Made by a program: the position numbers and the translations under genes
Shown here: piece by piece, positions 10,401-20,100 of the stretch
How positions within the stretch are numbered: the stretch's first letter is position 1
How the letters are laid out: every line of letters starts with the position of its first letter
Notes under the pieces: generated by a model
What the model was told of the DNA's origin: nothing
What the model saw: only the letters and a program-made list of their open reading frames with translations
The model's database searches: none
NCBI GenBank assembly: GCA_026545225.1
Contig: CM048845.1
Span: 55,156,033-55,220,032 of the forward strand
Length of the DNA: 64,000 nt
From: Cornus controversa
Lineage: Eukaryota > Streptophyta > Magnoliopsida > Cornales > Cornaceae
Direction of reading: 5' to 3'

Positions 10401-13054
10401 CTTTGAGGCGCCTCAAGCATCATTTTGAGTCGCCTCAGAATTCCAGAAGGAATGACGCCATCCAAAAGGCTCTTTGAGGCGCCTCAAACTACCCTTTGAG
10501 GCCCCTCAAAGATTTCCAGGCGCCTCAAACTTCATAAAGTGTGTCGTGGAAATGAGAATGTTGAGATGGATGTGAGGTAAGACTAGAAAGGACAAAATTA
10601 GAAATGATCACATTCGTGAGATTGTTGGAGTAACACAAATTGAAAAAAAAGAAGAGAAAATCGGTTAGATGGTTCGGATATGTGCTCGGAAGACCTTTTA
10701 AGTGTGCCTTTTAGGAAGGGACATGGTCCACATTGAGGGTAATTTTAGGGGAAGGGGAAGACCAAAGTTAATGTGAGTAGAGTTAGTAAAGAATGATATG
10801 ATAACATGTGGTTTGACTGATACCATGACCTTAGATATAGCGGAATGGAAAATTAGGATTCATGTAACCGACTCCAAGTAATTGAAAAAAGGTTTTGTTT
10901 GTGGTTATAGTTTGTAATACTACAGTTTGGAGATCAAATATTGTAGTGTTTGGGTCTTCCTCAAACGGGGCAATTAAAGTAGAGAAACTTGTGAATTTGC
11001 AATCTGGTCTTCTAGATCTCTCTTGTCTCTCCTCTCATCTACCATAATCATCTTCGCCTCTCTCTCTATCTATTTATCTCTCTCTCACACACATAGACAC
11101 AACTCTCATGCATTTACTCTCGTCTCTTGCTCTATTTTCCCCCAAAACCCATCATCACAAAACTACTACACCTTCATTTAGGACCACTACAATAAAGTCT
11201 GAAAACACTAATGGTTGGTCAACGTATGCCACCACAATCACGGCCACACCATCACCTCCGTTGCTATTGTCAAGCAATAGGCTTTGATTTTTGCGAGGTA
11301 CACCAATAAGTCAATGATCGCATCTCAAAGGTCTAGATTTAAGAAGCATGGACACTTCTATAAAGTCTCTATCACACACACACAGACACAACTCTCTCAT
11401 GCATTTACCCTCGTCTCTTGCTCTATTTTCCGCCAAAACCCATCATCACAAAACTACTGCACCTTCATTAAGGACTGCTGCAATAAAGTCTGAAAACACA
11501 AATGGTAGGTCAACGTACGACACCACAATCACGGTCACACCATCTCCTCTGTTGCTATTGTTAAGAAATAGGCTTTGATGTTTGCGCGGTACACCAATAA
11601 GCCAATGATTGCATCTCAAAGGTCTAGATCTAAGAAGCACGGACACTTCTATGAAGTGCCGTGTCTAACACCGCATTGGACACCGTTCATGGACACTTCT
11701 GGACACGTTTCCGACACTTCATGGTCGTATCCATAATTTAAAGATAATTTTTATTATTTTGGACACTTGACCAACACATCTCGGACACTTACCCGACACA
11801 TATCGGACACTTTAACACATTCCAGACACATGACCAACACATCTCACCCTTCATCTTTATAAAACAGACACATGAGAATCTTAGAAACAACATTATGAAT
11901 ATACATCAAAGTGTCCAACCTTCCTTTCCTTAAAAAAAAGACATTATACACGTGTGAAAGTTGTAAAGAAAAAAAAAACTATAATGATAAGATATGATAG
12001 TAATATTATATATAACATAATATATTCTTCTTGATATTCGAATAGCTTCAATTTCTAACTTATGTAACTTTAGTATAGAAATTATAAATTAATTTATGTT
12101 CTATAATTGTATTATTCAATAGATATATAAATGAAATTTTATATTTATATTAGCCGTGTTCACGTCATGTCCGTGTCCTTTTTTAGAGTGTGACGTGTTG
12201 GCATATCTGTGTCGTTGTGTCCGTGGGCTTCTTAGGTCTAGATCGTCAAGAAGTTGGTCTTGGAAAGTTTTAGAAGCACGCCGGTCAGAGGGAACCAAGG
12301 CAGTGACCCAATTCACTAGTTCTTGATTCTAGAGAGAGTGAGAGAGAGAGAGAGATGAGTAATGTGAGAGTGTTGGTGTCAGATGGTTAATTAGGGTTTT
12401 ATTTTTCTCATAGTTGCAATGTATTAAGCTGTTGATAGACTAAACGAACTAATGTGTTTGTTCTATAGAGAGAGGGGAGAGGTTTAGAGAGAAAGTAATT
12501 GTTACAAAAAGAAACAAGTTAGACCCAGGACAACATAGTCCTTATAACTTAATATTGAGTTTTGTTAATTATATGAAAAGAATATTAGAATAAGTTATAT
12601 GGGTAAAAGGGTAATTTTACACATTCTGTTCACATTGTTTAATGGAGTTAACTAACAACGGAGGCCAGTGCTATTTTTGAACAAAGTGTATTTTTTTCTT
12701 TTTTAACTGTTGCATTACAACAATTATAAAACAATTATCCATTTAGATATTTTCCCATATGATGCTGTGAAATAAAAGTAATGACACAGAAGTTATGCAA
12801 ACTCTTGATGTCACATTAAAATTCCTTCTTTTTATTTTTGATTTTTGATTTTTTTACCTTGGCAATAGACTCACACGTCCACTTTTTGCTCCTATGGGAG
12901 CTTGAACCCACATCGTTCTATTTTGGATATCTTTACTTTGTACCGTGTTTTCTTAACCATTTCTTACATGTATGTTCACAATGTGTTTCAGGTTCCTGTG
13001 GACATAGCTCCTGAGTTTCCTATCGCTGACAAAATATTGAACAAATGTTGCTGA
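694..13054 (+). CDS. NUDT3: Nudix hydrolase 3-type protein, C-terminal dipeptidyl peptidase III (M49) part; 9 exons visible, 5' end outside the window
   Basis: Exons read as 694-771, 858-953, 3064-3170, 3311-3479, 7255-7338, 9176-9270, 9352-9442, 9530-9676 and 12992-13054 (TGA at 13052-13054). All junctions are GT-AG and the frame is continuous for 309 residues. Plant NUDT3 proteins are about 770 residues with an N-terminal Nudix domain and a C-terminal M49 zinc peptidase, so this is roughly the last 40 percent. The zinc site HECCHG is near residues 127-132 of the fragment and the second metal motif EEAKAD near 160-165. The first motif is a spaced-five HExxH, unlike the HEXXGH of animal and fungal DPP III. 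The family would remove dipeptides from peptide N termini and hydrolyse Nudix substrates, probably in the cytosol (family knowledge). Introns of 2.1, 3.8, 1.8 and 3.3 kb hold transposon relics, but the exons show no damage. The neighbour at 14194-23429 is convergent. Confidence 0.9.
1905..2540 (-). mobile_element. L1-type LINE 3' fragment in NUDT3 intron
   Basis: Read on the minus strand this contains degraded words of the C-terminal end of a plant L1 reverse transcriptase ORF (LKGKFY, then a ..[13 protein letters not shown] stretch) and ends in the usual 3' signature of a GATTCATGTAGCC-like word followed by CCGAGTAGTTGG. Many stops and frameshifts interrupt it. It is 5'-truncated, as L1 copies usually are, and lies in the intron 954-3063. 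Two relatives lie at 7895-8030 and 10556-10925. Confidence 0.6.
3966..4927. mobile_element. Non-autonomous hAT element, copy 1 (962 bp)
   Basis: The element is flanked by a perfect 8-bp duplication, attgtgac (3958-3965 and 4928-4935). The ends are imperfect inverted repeats starting CAGTGTT (left CAGTGTTATCAAAGGC; right end reverse complement CAGTGTTGTTCAAGGC). Subterminal regions are crowded with CTAGGCGC and GGCGC words, the kind of repeated sites hAT transposases bind. There is no transposase ORF. The interior carries a long (GA)n run. It lies in the 3480-7254 intron of NUDT3. A second copy is at 20166-21015 in the neighbouring gene. Confidence 0.88.
4368..4431. repeat. (AG)n microsatellite inside hAT copy 1
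   Basis: About 31 uninterrupted AG dinucleotides followed by an AAG run. The second hAT copy has several much shorter GA runs at the matching place, so the long run expanded after the copies separated. Confidence 0.95.
4936..6534. other. Intron sequence of NUDT3, mostly unassigned
   Basis: This part of the 3480-7254 intron holds no exon that I can support. The segment about 5640-6010 differs in composition from its surroundings and resembles an LTR or retroelement-derived block, but no terminus or duplication could be found. The rest is AT-rich intron. Confidence 0.4.
6535..6720 (-). mobile_element. SINE-like element in NUDT3 intron
   Basis: On the minus strand the order of words matches plant tRNA-derived SINEs: a head with a B-box-like GATTTGAGT, a middle block, then a CACTGGGTATGGCC end followed by a T-rich tail. 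The length of about 185 bp fits. I could not define a target-site duplication, so the exact ends are approximate. Confidence 0.45.
7895..8030 (+). mobile_element. L1-type LINE 3' end fragment in NUDT3 intron
   Basis: It contains the plant L1 3' signature: GACTGAGGCTATGGCC, then ATGGAGACAAAAG, GATTCATGTAACCGACCCC and AAGTAGTTGGGA. Only the last 135 bp or so of an element remain. It lies in the intron 7339-9175. Confidence 0.6.
9907..10158 (-). mobile_element. Athila-like LTR end fragment in NUDT3 intron
   Basis: The segment around CCGCAATAGAACGGAT and a following GGTATCGTCC resembles the R/U5 end of the Athila LTR at 51174 (CGCAATAGAATGAATCC, then TCGATCCCACAG), in the same minus orientation. 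It is broken on the right by the LTR that starts at 10159. It lies in the 9677-12991 intron. Confidence 0.4.
10159..10555 (-). mobile_element. Fragment of a TGTCACGCCCC-type LTR in NUDT3 intron
   Basis: It starts with TGTCACGCCCCAATTCC, the same terminus as the LTRs at 26369, 40294 and 46950. Those LTRs read on the minus strand. Only about 400 bp remain before L1-derived sequence begins, so this is a truncated copy. It carries an array of GAGGCGCCTC palindromes (10403-10529). Confidence 0.6.
10403..10529. repeat. Array of five GAGGCGCCTC palindromes
   Basis: Perfect or near-perfect palindromes occur at 10403-10416 (TTGAGGCGCCTCAA), 10425-10438, 10473-10488 (TTTGAGGCGCCTCAAA), 10495-10510 and 10518-10529. 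They are separated by 8-35 bp of unrelated sequence. They lie inside the TGTCACGCCCC-type LTR fragment. Confidence 0.9.
10556..10925 (+). mobile_element. L1-type LINE 3' fragment in NUDT3 intron
   Basis: Translation in broken frames gives the conserved end of a plant L1 reverse transcriptase ORF (words [30 protein letters not shown]) followed by the GATTCATGTAACCGACTCC 3' signature. Stops and frameshifts are present. It is 5'-truncated and directly abuts the LTR fragment on its left. Confidence 0.75.
11085..11650 (+). repeat. Tandem duplication, unit about 291 bp, two copies
   Basis: The sequence beginning CACACACATAGACACAAC and running through CTCATGCATTTACTCTCG recurs 291 bp later with about 90 percent identity. 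Each unit ends with GGTCTAGAT, TAAGAAGC and GGACACTTCTAT. The last words are the left end of the MULE-like element at 11631, so the duplication appears to have copied the first roughly 25 bp of that element. Short open frames in it show no family I recognise. Confidence 0.8.
11631..12233. mobile_element. Small Mutator-like (MULE-type) non-autonomous element
   Basis: Inverted ends TAAGAAGCACGGACAC (left) and, in reverse complement, AAGAAGCCCACGGACAC (right). Identical aggtctagatc (11 bp, of which 9-11 may be target duplication) lies on both sides at 11620-11630 and 12234-12244. The interior is AT-rich with many GGACAC words and no transposase. A 9-11 bp duplication points to Mutator-like elements. 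It lies in the intron 9677-12991 of NUDT3. Confidence 0.6.
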
Positions 13055-13293
13055 AATCTGTGCCATTAGCTATCTCTATTAAAGAAGTCTACATCTAATT
13101 ATTATTGCTGAGCAACAAAATGTGCACTTGTATTCGATTATTGCTTCATAATGGTGTCATGCCATTTCTTTCGAGAACCAAATATTTGAATGTGCCTTTT
13201 GGCAATGGCATCTTTCTTTGTATCAATCTATGGGATGAACAGTTGATGATGTTATACAAAATTGTTTCTTGTTTCTTGTTTCATCTCACATTA

Positions 13294-13303
13294 AATAAAT
13301 AAA
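13294..13303 (+). terminator. Candidate polyadenylation signal of NUDT3
   Basis: Overlapping AATAAATAAA lies 240 bp after the NUDT3 stop codon. The region 13055-13300 reads as an AT-rich 3' UTR. Confidence 0.45.
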
Positions 13304-14193
13304 GGAAAAAGTCAACTCATATATTCTGAGCAAATTATAATTTTGTGATGACATTATGGGCGAGCTTACTATGTTTTTCCTTTTCACTCATCTTTTGGAG
13401 AGATGTATGAATGCATCTACTTCTGGCATTTGCATCAAGTATAAATCTTAAGACCTCGTTTGGATATGTAGGATGAAAAAGAAATGAAATGATACCATTA
13501 GTTATGAAGAAAAAGGAAAGAAAAGAAAAGGTAGCCCCTCTTTTTCCATCTAGTTGAAGCTCGCCCACTTTGTTCCTATGGAGACTTAAAATCCGAAGTA
13601 CCAGTAAGCAAAGAATTTCTTTTTTTTTCTCCTTCCAGTTCTGTTAATCCAAACGATCTTGGACTCAACTAGTAATATAAGCAGTACCAATGATATTTCA
13701 GAAATAGGGAAGACAAACATATTATAACTTTATTCTGTGCTTATTTGATGGAAGAATCCTCTTCTCTCTGTGGGGTATTCCATGAATTGTCATTGAACCT
13801 TGATGGATCATAATTCTGATTCATATACTGCTTAGCAAATTTTAGGTACCTTTGTCTGGTTCAATTTGGGAGTGTTTGATGAGGTGAGTTTTGTAGTTTC
13901 CCCACATCTCTGGGTCAATCAATTTAAAGGACAGTTTGTTACCATTCTCAAATAATGAACAAGTGAACAGAAGAAATAGTGATTGCCTTTTGTTCAGAGA
14001 GCATGAAAAGATCCAGATATGATAGAACTACAAAAGAAATGCAGGAAAATGTTTGAATGCACAACGGTATGCAAAAAAATTGCGGTTCCTTCGCATATGA
14101 AGATTGCGACAGTACGAGGGAATTTCAAATTTGATGCTATTAGTTACTTAATCCTCCAAGATTTCTGGACCATTAATACACATAAAGTCAATT
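13304..14193. other. Interval between the two convergent genes
   Basis: It contains the 3' flanks of both genes. A possible small inverted-repeat element spans about 13450-13665, with ends GACCTCGTTTGGAT and, in reverse complement, AGATCGTTTGGATT; these resemble Tourist/Harbinger termini but no clean 3-bp duplication was found. TTTATT at 13729-13734 is AATAAA on the minus strand and could serve the 14194-23429 gene. No RNA gene or other protein gene was seen. Confidence 0.4.
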
Positions 14194-17100
14194 CTAGATA
14201 ACTTTTAGTTCTTTGAGCCATGCTGTGTGTAGTGGACATGGATCTGGCTTCCCATTTGCAATTGCCTTTTCCGAGAGGGAATATAACCAACCATTTCTCC
14301 ATTTGAACTGCAAGCATTGGTGGCAAACTAATGATCAGGAAAAAGAAACAGTGTCACTTGAATTCTGAAAGTTTAGTATTTTACCTCCTTAACCGCTGTT
14401 GGAAAGTGGCTAACGGCCCGTGAATAAGCACATAATCTATCCTCCATCGCATCTTCAAAAACTATCCCTTTCTCAGCTGCTGCTGCAGATGCAAGTTCAG
14501 CAATGAGGCTAGACACCTGAGAGCATAAAGTATCAGTGAAACTCAAGTTACTTCATACTGCAACAGGGACAAACAAATGAGTGGGAAGAGAATCAAATCA
14601 GTTTTGATGCCCGTGCTAGATACACGATCGAATTTAGCCAACGTGACACATTTTTGCAGTCCTACTCAAATCGTATAGATGGGAGATATCAAATCCAACA
14701 ATCAAAAAATGAGGCATGTAAAATCCAACCAATCCACAACAAGAAATTTATAAGCTGAACCTATCAACCTAACTGACGAAAAGACCGAGTTCTACCACTT
14801 GACCCACAATAGCACTATTCGTGCAAGTGATCACGCCTATAAACTAGATTTCACTGAAATTTTTGAGGCTCCATGTTTAATGTCCAAGACAAGTGATTAC
14901 AAGAACTAGAATAAACAATACAAGAATGCTGAGGGAGAAGAAGACACAGTGGATGAGTTCTCAAACTCCCAATAATATTCAAAGCTGACTATTCTGATTA
15001 CATAGGGGCCTTTATATAGGCAAAATACTAAGCAAACCCTAAGATATGAAAATACCAAAATAGCCATAAAATTCAACATTACTAAAAATAAGAAGAAACA
15101 TAATTTTGTAGCCCTAATTTACAAAAATTTCTTTTTCTATTTCTATTTCTCTTCTCCAAAAGTAACATTGAAACACGTGCATCTCATGTGTGTGAATCGC
15201 ATCTCGCTCCCCATCACTTCACCACCAAAATAAAAGGAAAGGAAAGGCTCTTCTCCAAAAGTAAAGTTGAAACACGTGCAACTCGTGTGTGAATCACATC
15301 TCGTTCCCCATCACCACCAAAAAAAAGGGGAAAGGAAAAAACATGGCCAAATTTTTGTCCCCCAAACCCCCTAATAATGCATTTAGGCTGATTTAAAGTG
15401 TGATCAAGGGAAAATTAGGTGATGTTTGATAAATATGAAAATTAATAACCTAATTTGTACATCTTTGGGGGTGGGGGTGGGTTTAGTTGATTTTGTGGAT
15501 CTTTTGGTGGGGGTGGGGGTGGGTTTAGTTGATTTTGTGGATATCCTAAGGGTACAATGGTTTTTTTCCGCCTTTATGCAGTTGTGTTTGGCATGTGCGC
15601 TCCCCTTTTGAGCACTCTTTTAATGATGCTTATCAAAAACAAAATTGAAGTGTTCGGTGTTCAATGATAAGTGAAGTTTTCTTCCTTAGCTCTCTACCAA
15701 TCCTCGAACTCTTGACCTAAGGGTTTGGGAACACATGCTAACTCTTACGCTAAAGAGGCTAGAAGAGCACTAATAGTGAAGTCTCCTTCAAAAACTTCAC
15801 CCCATCTCAAGTGAAACTTATTCTTTTAAGCAATATCTAGATTGTGTTATCAAACTCACTTAACCAAAAAAAAAACACTCAATTTATTCATGTTGGAATT
15901 AAGGTTCAAAGAACAGGAAGACGATGGAGGCATTGTTTGGAAATTTTGTGTGAGAGAGTAAACTGAAGTCATCATCACAGTCTTTTGGTTATCCTTAACC
16001 ACATGACTACTAAGGCCTTTAGCTTTCAAAAATATTTCTACTGACTTGGTCCACGAGATGTAATTTTTACCATTAAGCTTCACTGAAGTCATTGGAGGGT
16101 TAAAGGAAGTTGTGGAAGAAAATAAGTCGGAATTGGTTGCCATGCTGAATCAATCAAACACAAAAAAAATGGCCAGAAAGTACAGAACCAGCCGGAACAT
16201 ATCTGTGGCTAGAAGCTGGTTGATCAGAATCTGGAAACTGACTGGCTGGAATTGAGGGCTGATCGGACCTGATCGAAACTGGAATGGAGGCTGGCGATAC
16301 TGACAGAGAAGAGAAGGGAAGAAACTGGAAAACAAAAGATCGAACCTGGTAAGTTAATGTGATTCAATTGGGTCGGGCCAGCACAATCAAATTGGGTTAA
16401 AGAGCCACTCCAATCAAACCAAATCGGGTCAATCCAGGTGAGTCGGGGTGATTCAGTTGGGTTTGATCCTGTTGCTAGGGTTGGATCAACCGGACATGAT
16501 CTTATTCTGACTTGGGACAACCAATATTCACAACCAAACACCCCCTATCACCCTCAAAGCACTGTACAATCTTAAAAAAAACACGATGACCAATCTCACA
16601 CGCCAATGACATCAATTGCAGCCCGCTTTGATACCATGTTGGAATTAGGGTTCAAAGAATAGAGAAGACGATGGAGGCATTATTTGGGAATTTTGTGTGA
16701 GAGAGTAAACTGATCTCTCCTCACTCTAAGGACTAGTTTGGTACGCTGGAATGAAATAAAGTGGGAATGGAATGAAGTTAGGAATGGAATGAAAATGGTC
16801 ATTCCATTATATTCTCATTCTCATTCCAATGTTTGACTATAGATAGAGCATAATGTAGGAATGAAATGGTATTACCTTTCAACATGTTATATTTTTCTAT
16901 ATAAAATAGAATCAGTTTTAAAAATAGACATTTGGCCAATTTAATTTAATTATCATGTGAAAAAAAAATTAATTACTTATTCAGTTAAAACTTTATAAAT
17001 CAAGATATAATTTGTCTTTTTCTTCTAGTCAAGATTAATATAATCTTTTATACAAAAAAAAAAATTAATATTTTATTAAATATTTTAATAGGTGTATATA

Positions 17101-20100
17101 TATATATATATATATATATTAGGTAATTAGCGTTAATTTCTCTCTCTTTATATATATTTAATAGGTATATATATATATTCTAGAGTGAGTTGTAAAAGAG
17201 ATGCATTAATGAAGAGAGATAGGATGATTTTAATAATAAGTGGGAATGGAATGGCCACTCCATGACTCAAGAAGTGGAATGGATTTGTTGGAATGAGCAT
17301 TCCAAGGGAATGACTTGGAATGGTCATTCCATTTCTAATGTAGCACAACAAACGAGTGAAAGAGAATCAAAGGTGGAATGACCATTCCATTCCACCTCCA
17401 TTCCTGCGTACCAAACTATCCCTAATAGTAAATATATATACAAGTGTACAGAAATATCAAAAGACTAAAATACCCCTGTGGGGTAAGCTAATTTCAAGTG
17501 TGTCCTAATATAACTATTCAAACAATTCAGAATTAAGTACTAAATTAAATTAAAAATAGTACCTTGGATGGTTTCTTCCTAATAGGCAAAACTAACACAT
17601 GCAGTATATTTAAATTTTATTTAAACCTGTTTCATATCTAAACCAACTCAGAGATGTAATTTATAGTCCAGTATCCAAAACATCTCCCTTATACAAATGT
17701 CTATGTATAAACTATAAAAAATTCCCCCTGTTTAGTCATATAAACAAATATTTATATAAAAGCACAACCTAATCTATTTACAATTTAATCCCCAAACTTA
17801 TGTATGAGAAAAACTTTAGATTTTTCGATTTGAAAGCAACTTCCTTAGTTCTCATACCTAAAAACAAATGATCGCCTAATAGATAAGTCATCGTATCTTC
17901 CAAATGAATCAATCCCTACTCCAATCTATCAAGCAATTAATGTATATCATAATCTTCTAATAATCATTTTCATGCCTTAAAGTATTTGATTCAAATTTCT
18001 AAAACTATAGGGTATAAATCCAAATTCATTACCACAAATAATTGAGTTTATAATACAAATAATTCATAGCACATTACACCAATTAAACTATTTAAAAATT
18101 TCAGAATTTTACATTATGCATGAAAGAATCTCATTTAAAAATCCTCTTCGTTCAATCCAATGATAACTATGATAATCGCAGTCAAAACCATTGTTCACAA
18201 GAGAAGTAATTTTGTTATTTAGATGAAACATCTTTCACATTAATATCACCAGATTGATGAAGTGTCACAAGCGAGAGCCAATTCAGAAGTAGACAATTAT
18301 ATTTGGAAAGGCAGAAGCATTATGTCTATCACTATTATTTGTTGACTTATTTTGCAAGGAATAAGTGTCCATCATAAAGGCAGTATTCAAGCTCCTATAA
18401 CGACTGGACTTTACCCAGCTACATGAAACCTTCTAAAACATTATTTAATAAAGTCCACATTCATAAAATCATAACAAGAGCAGATTTTTTAATTTTTCCC
18501 CTTTTTCAGCCAAATGTAGATAGAAAAGAATGTGCTATGAATCCAATCTAGCATTTTAAATAACTTTGACTCGCAAGCTGGCCTTACCTCGGAGCGGAAT
18601 TCCTTCTCTACAACACCAACAGTTGCCCCGGGATGACGGGCTCCTACAAGCATGAAAGCTGATATCCATATTAGCTTCTCCAACATCTGCTTCTGAAAGG
18701 CTTCCTTGTCAAGAACCTGGTTTATATCACCAAAATATGAATGGTATTCTAAAACTTGTCTATTTAATTCTTGATTATTATTCTAAGTCAAAAATCTAAG
18801 AATTGTGATTGTTTGGCTACTTATTGTCTCATGAAAAATAGTTGGCATCTTGATAAACTTGGCACCATGATTGGTATGGATTTTTTACTTACTATTGTCT
18901 CATGAAAAATAGTTGGCATCTTGATAAACTTGGCACCATGATTGGTATGGATTTTTTACTTACTATTGTCTCATGAAAAATAGTTGGCATCTTGATAAAC
19001 TTGGCACCATGATTGGTATGAATTTTTTACTTAATTGATTGTTTCTTTTTACTCGAGCTTACAAAAATATAGTGCCATGATTTTATTTGGTCACATGATT
19101 GATATATCTTGTGTATAGAATGGTGGCAATCTTCCTACTGTCATGCTCACTCTTTATTCCATTTTTAGATTATGGTGTTGAAGGAAATCAAATAAAGGAA
19201 GCTATCGGTTGGCGCAAGGGTTGCAAGAATAATGGCTTTAGGACTTTTATTACAAATATCTATTGTGTTATGGCAATTAATAAAGTAGTGACTCCAGACT
19301 AATTGAAGAGTAGTTTGACCTCTATAAGTGTGGGACTATTGTAGTTTTATTTAAATATTTGGAATTTGTGGAGTTCCTTTTAACATGATGGTTGATAGTT
19401 GACTTATTTTTAATTTTGTGACATTAACACTCATAACTACCATCACACCATGCTTTGGATGTTGATCTTGGGATTAGCTTAGGTTTTAGAGCTTTTCATG
19501 TCTGGGGGTGTGACAAACATGCATTACACATGTTGACATGTACTAAAACAATTTAAATGAGATACCTCAAACCATTGTTTGAGATGTTGCTAAGCTTCCA
19601 AAAACTAAGTCCATCTCTGTAGTAACCATGAGATTAGTCTTAAACCAAATCTTCAAACCTTGCATATAAACTAATGACAACTATATATACATGATATGAA
19701 ACTAATCCTTTACCTTGCAAGAAAGGCCTCCGGCATGTAACCTTGCAGCAACAGCAGATGCCCATTTTCCATAAGCTGCCGTCAGTCCCTCGGGATTGGT
19801 GTCTGTTTTCCCGTCAATAGGAGGTTCACCAAGCTTTGATATAGCAAAATATGCCAAAACTTGGTCTGCATCACCCAGACCTTTACTATGGAACCATGGC
19901 TCCAGCATCCCATTCTGGAAAAAAACCAAATCTGCTAGATTGTTAAGATCCATCGATCAAAAAATGACCCATCAAACTTAAACACAACCCACATAAATCT
20001 TGCAAACACGGATACTCAAAATTTACATCACATTAGTCTTGAATATCATGCCATTCAAATAACTCAATTGACTGGTGATTATCAAATCACAATTAAATTA

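Larger units (their letters stand above)
15891..17524 (-). mobile_element. Deleted Ty1/copia element in intron, TSD attca
   Basis: A 5-bp duplication attca flanks it (15886-15890 and 17525-17529). On the minus strand: a 5' LTR (17524-16637, TG...CA ends), a methionine-initiator-type primer binding site right after it (16636-16621, TGGTATCAAAGCGGGC), a leader, the start of gag (16143), then an internal deletion joining gag at about 15967 to the last 76 bp of the 3' LTR (15966-15891). Everything between early gag and the end of the 3' LTR is lost. Without the inserted element the LTR is only about 190 bp. Confidence 0.85.
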
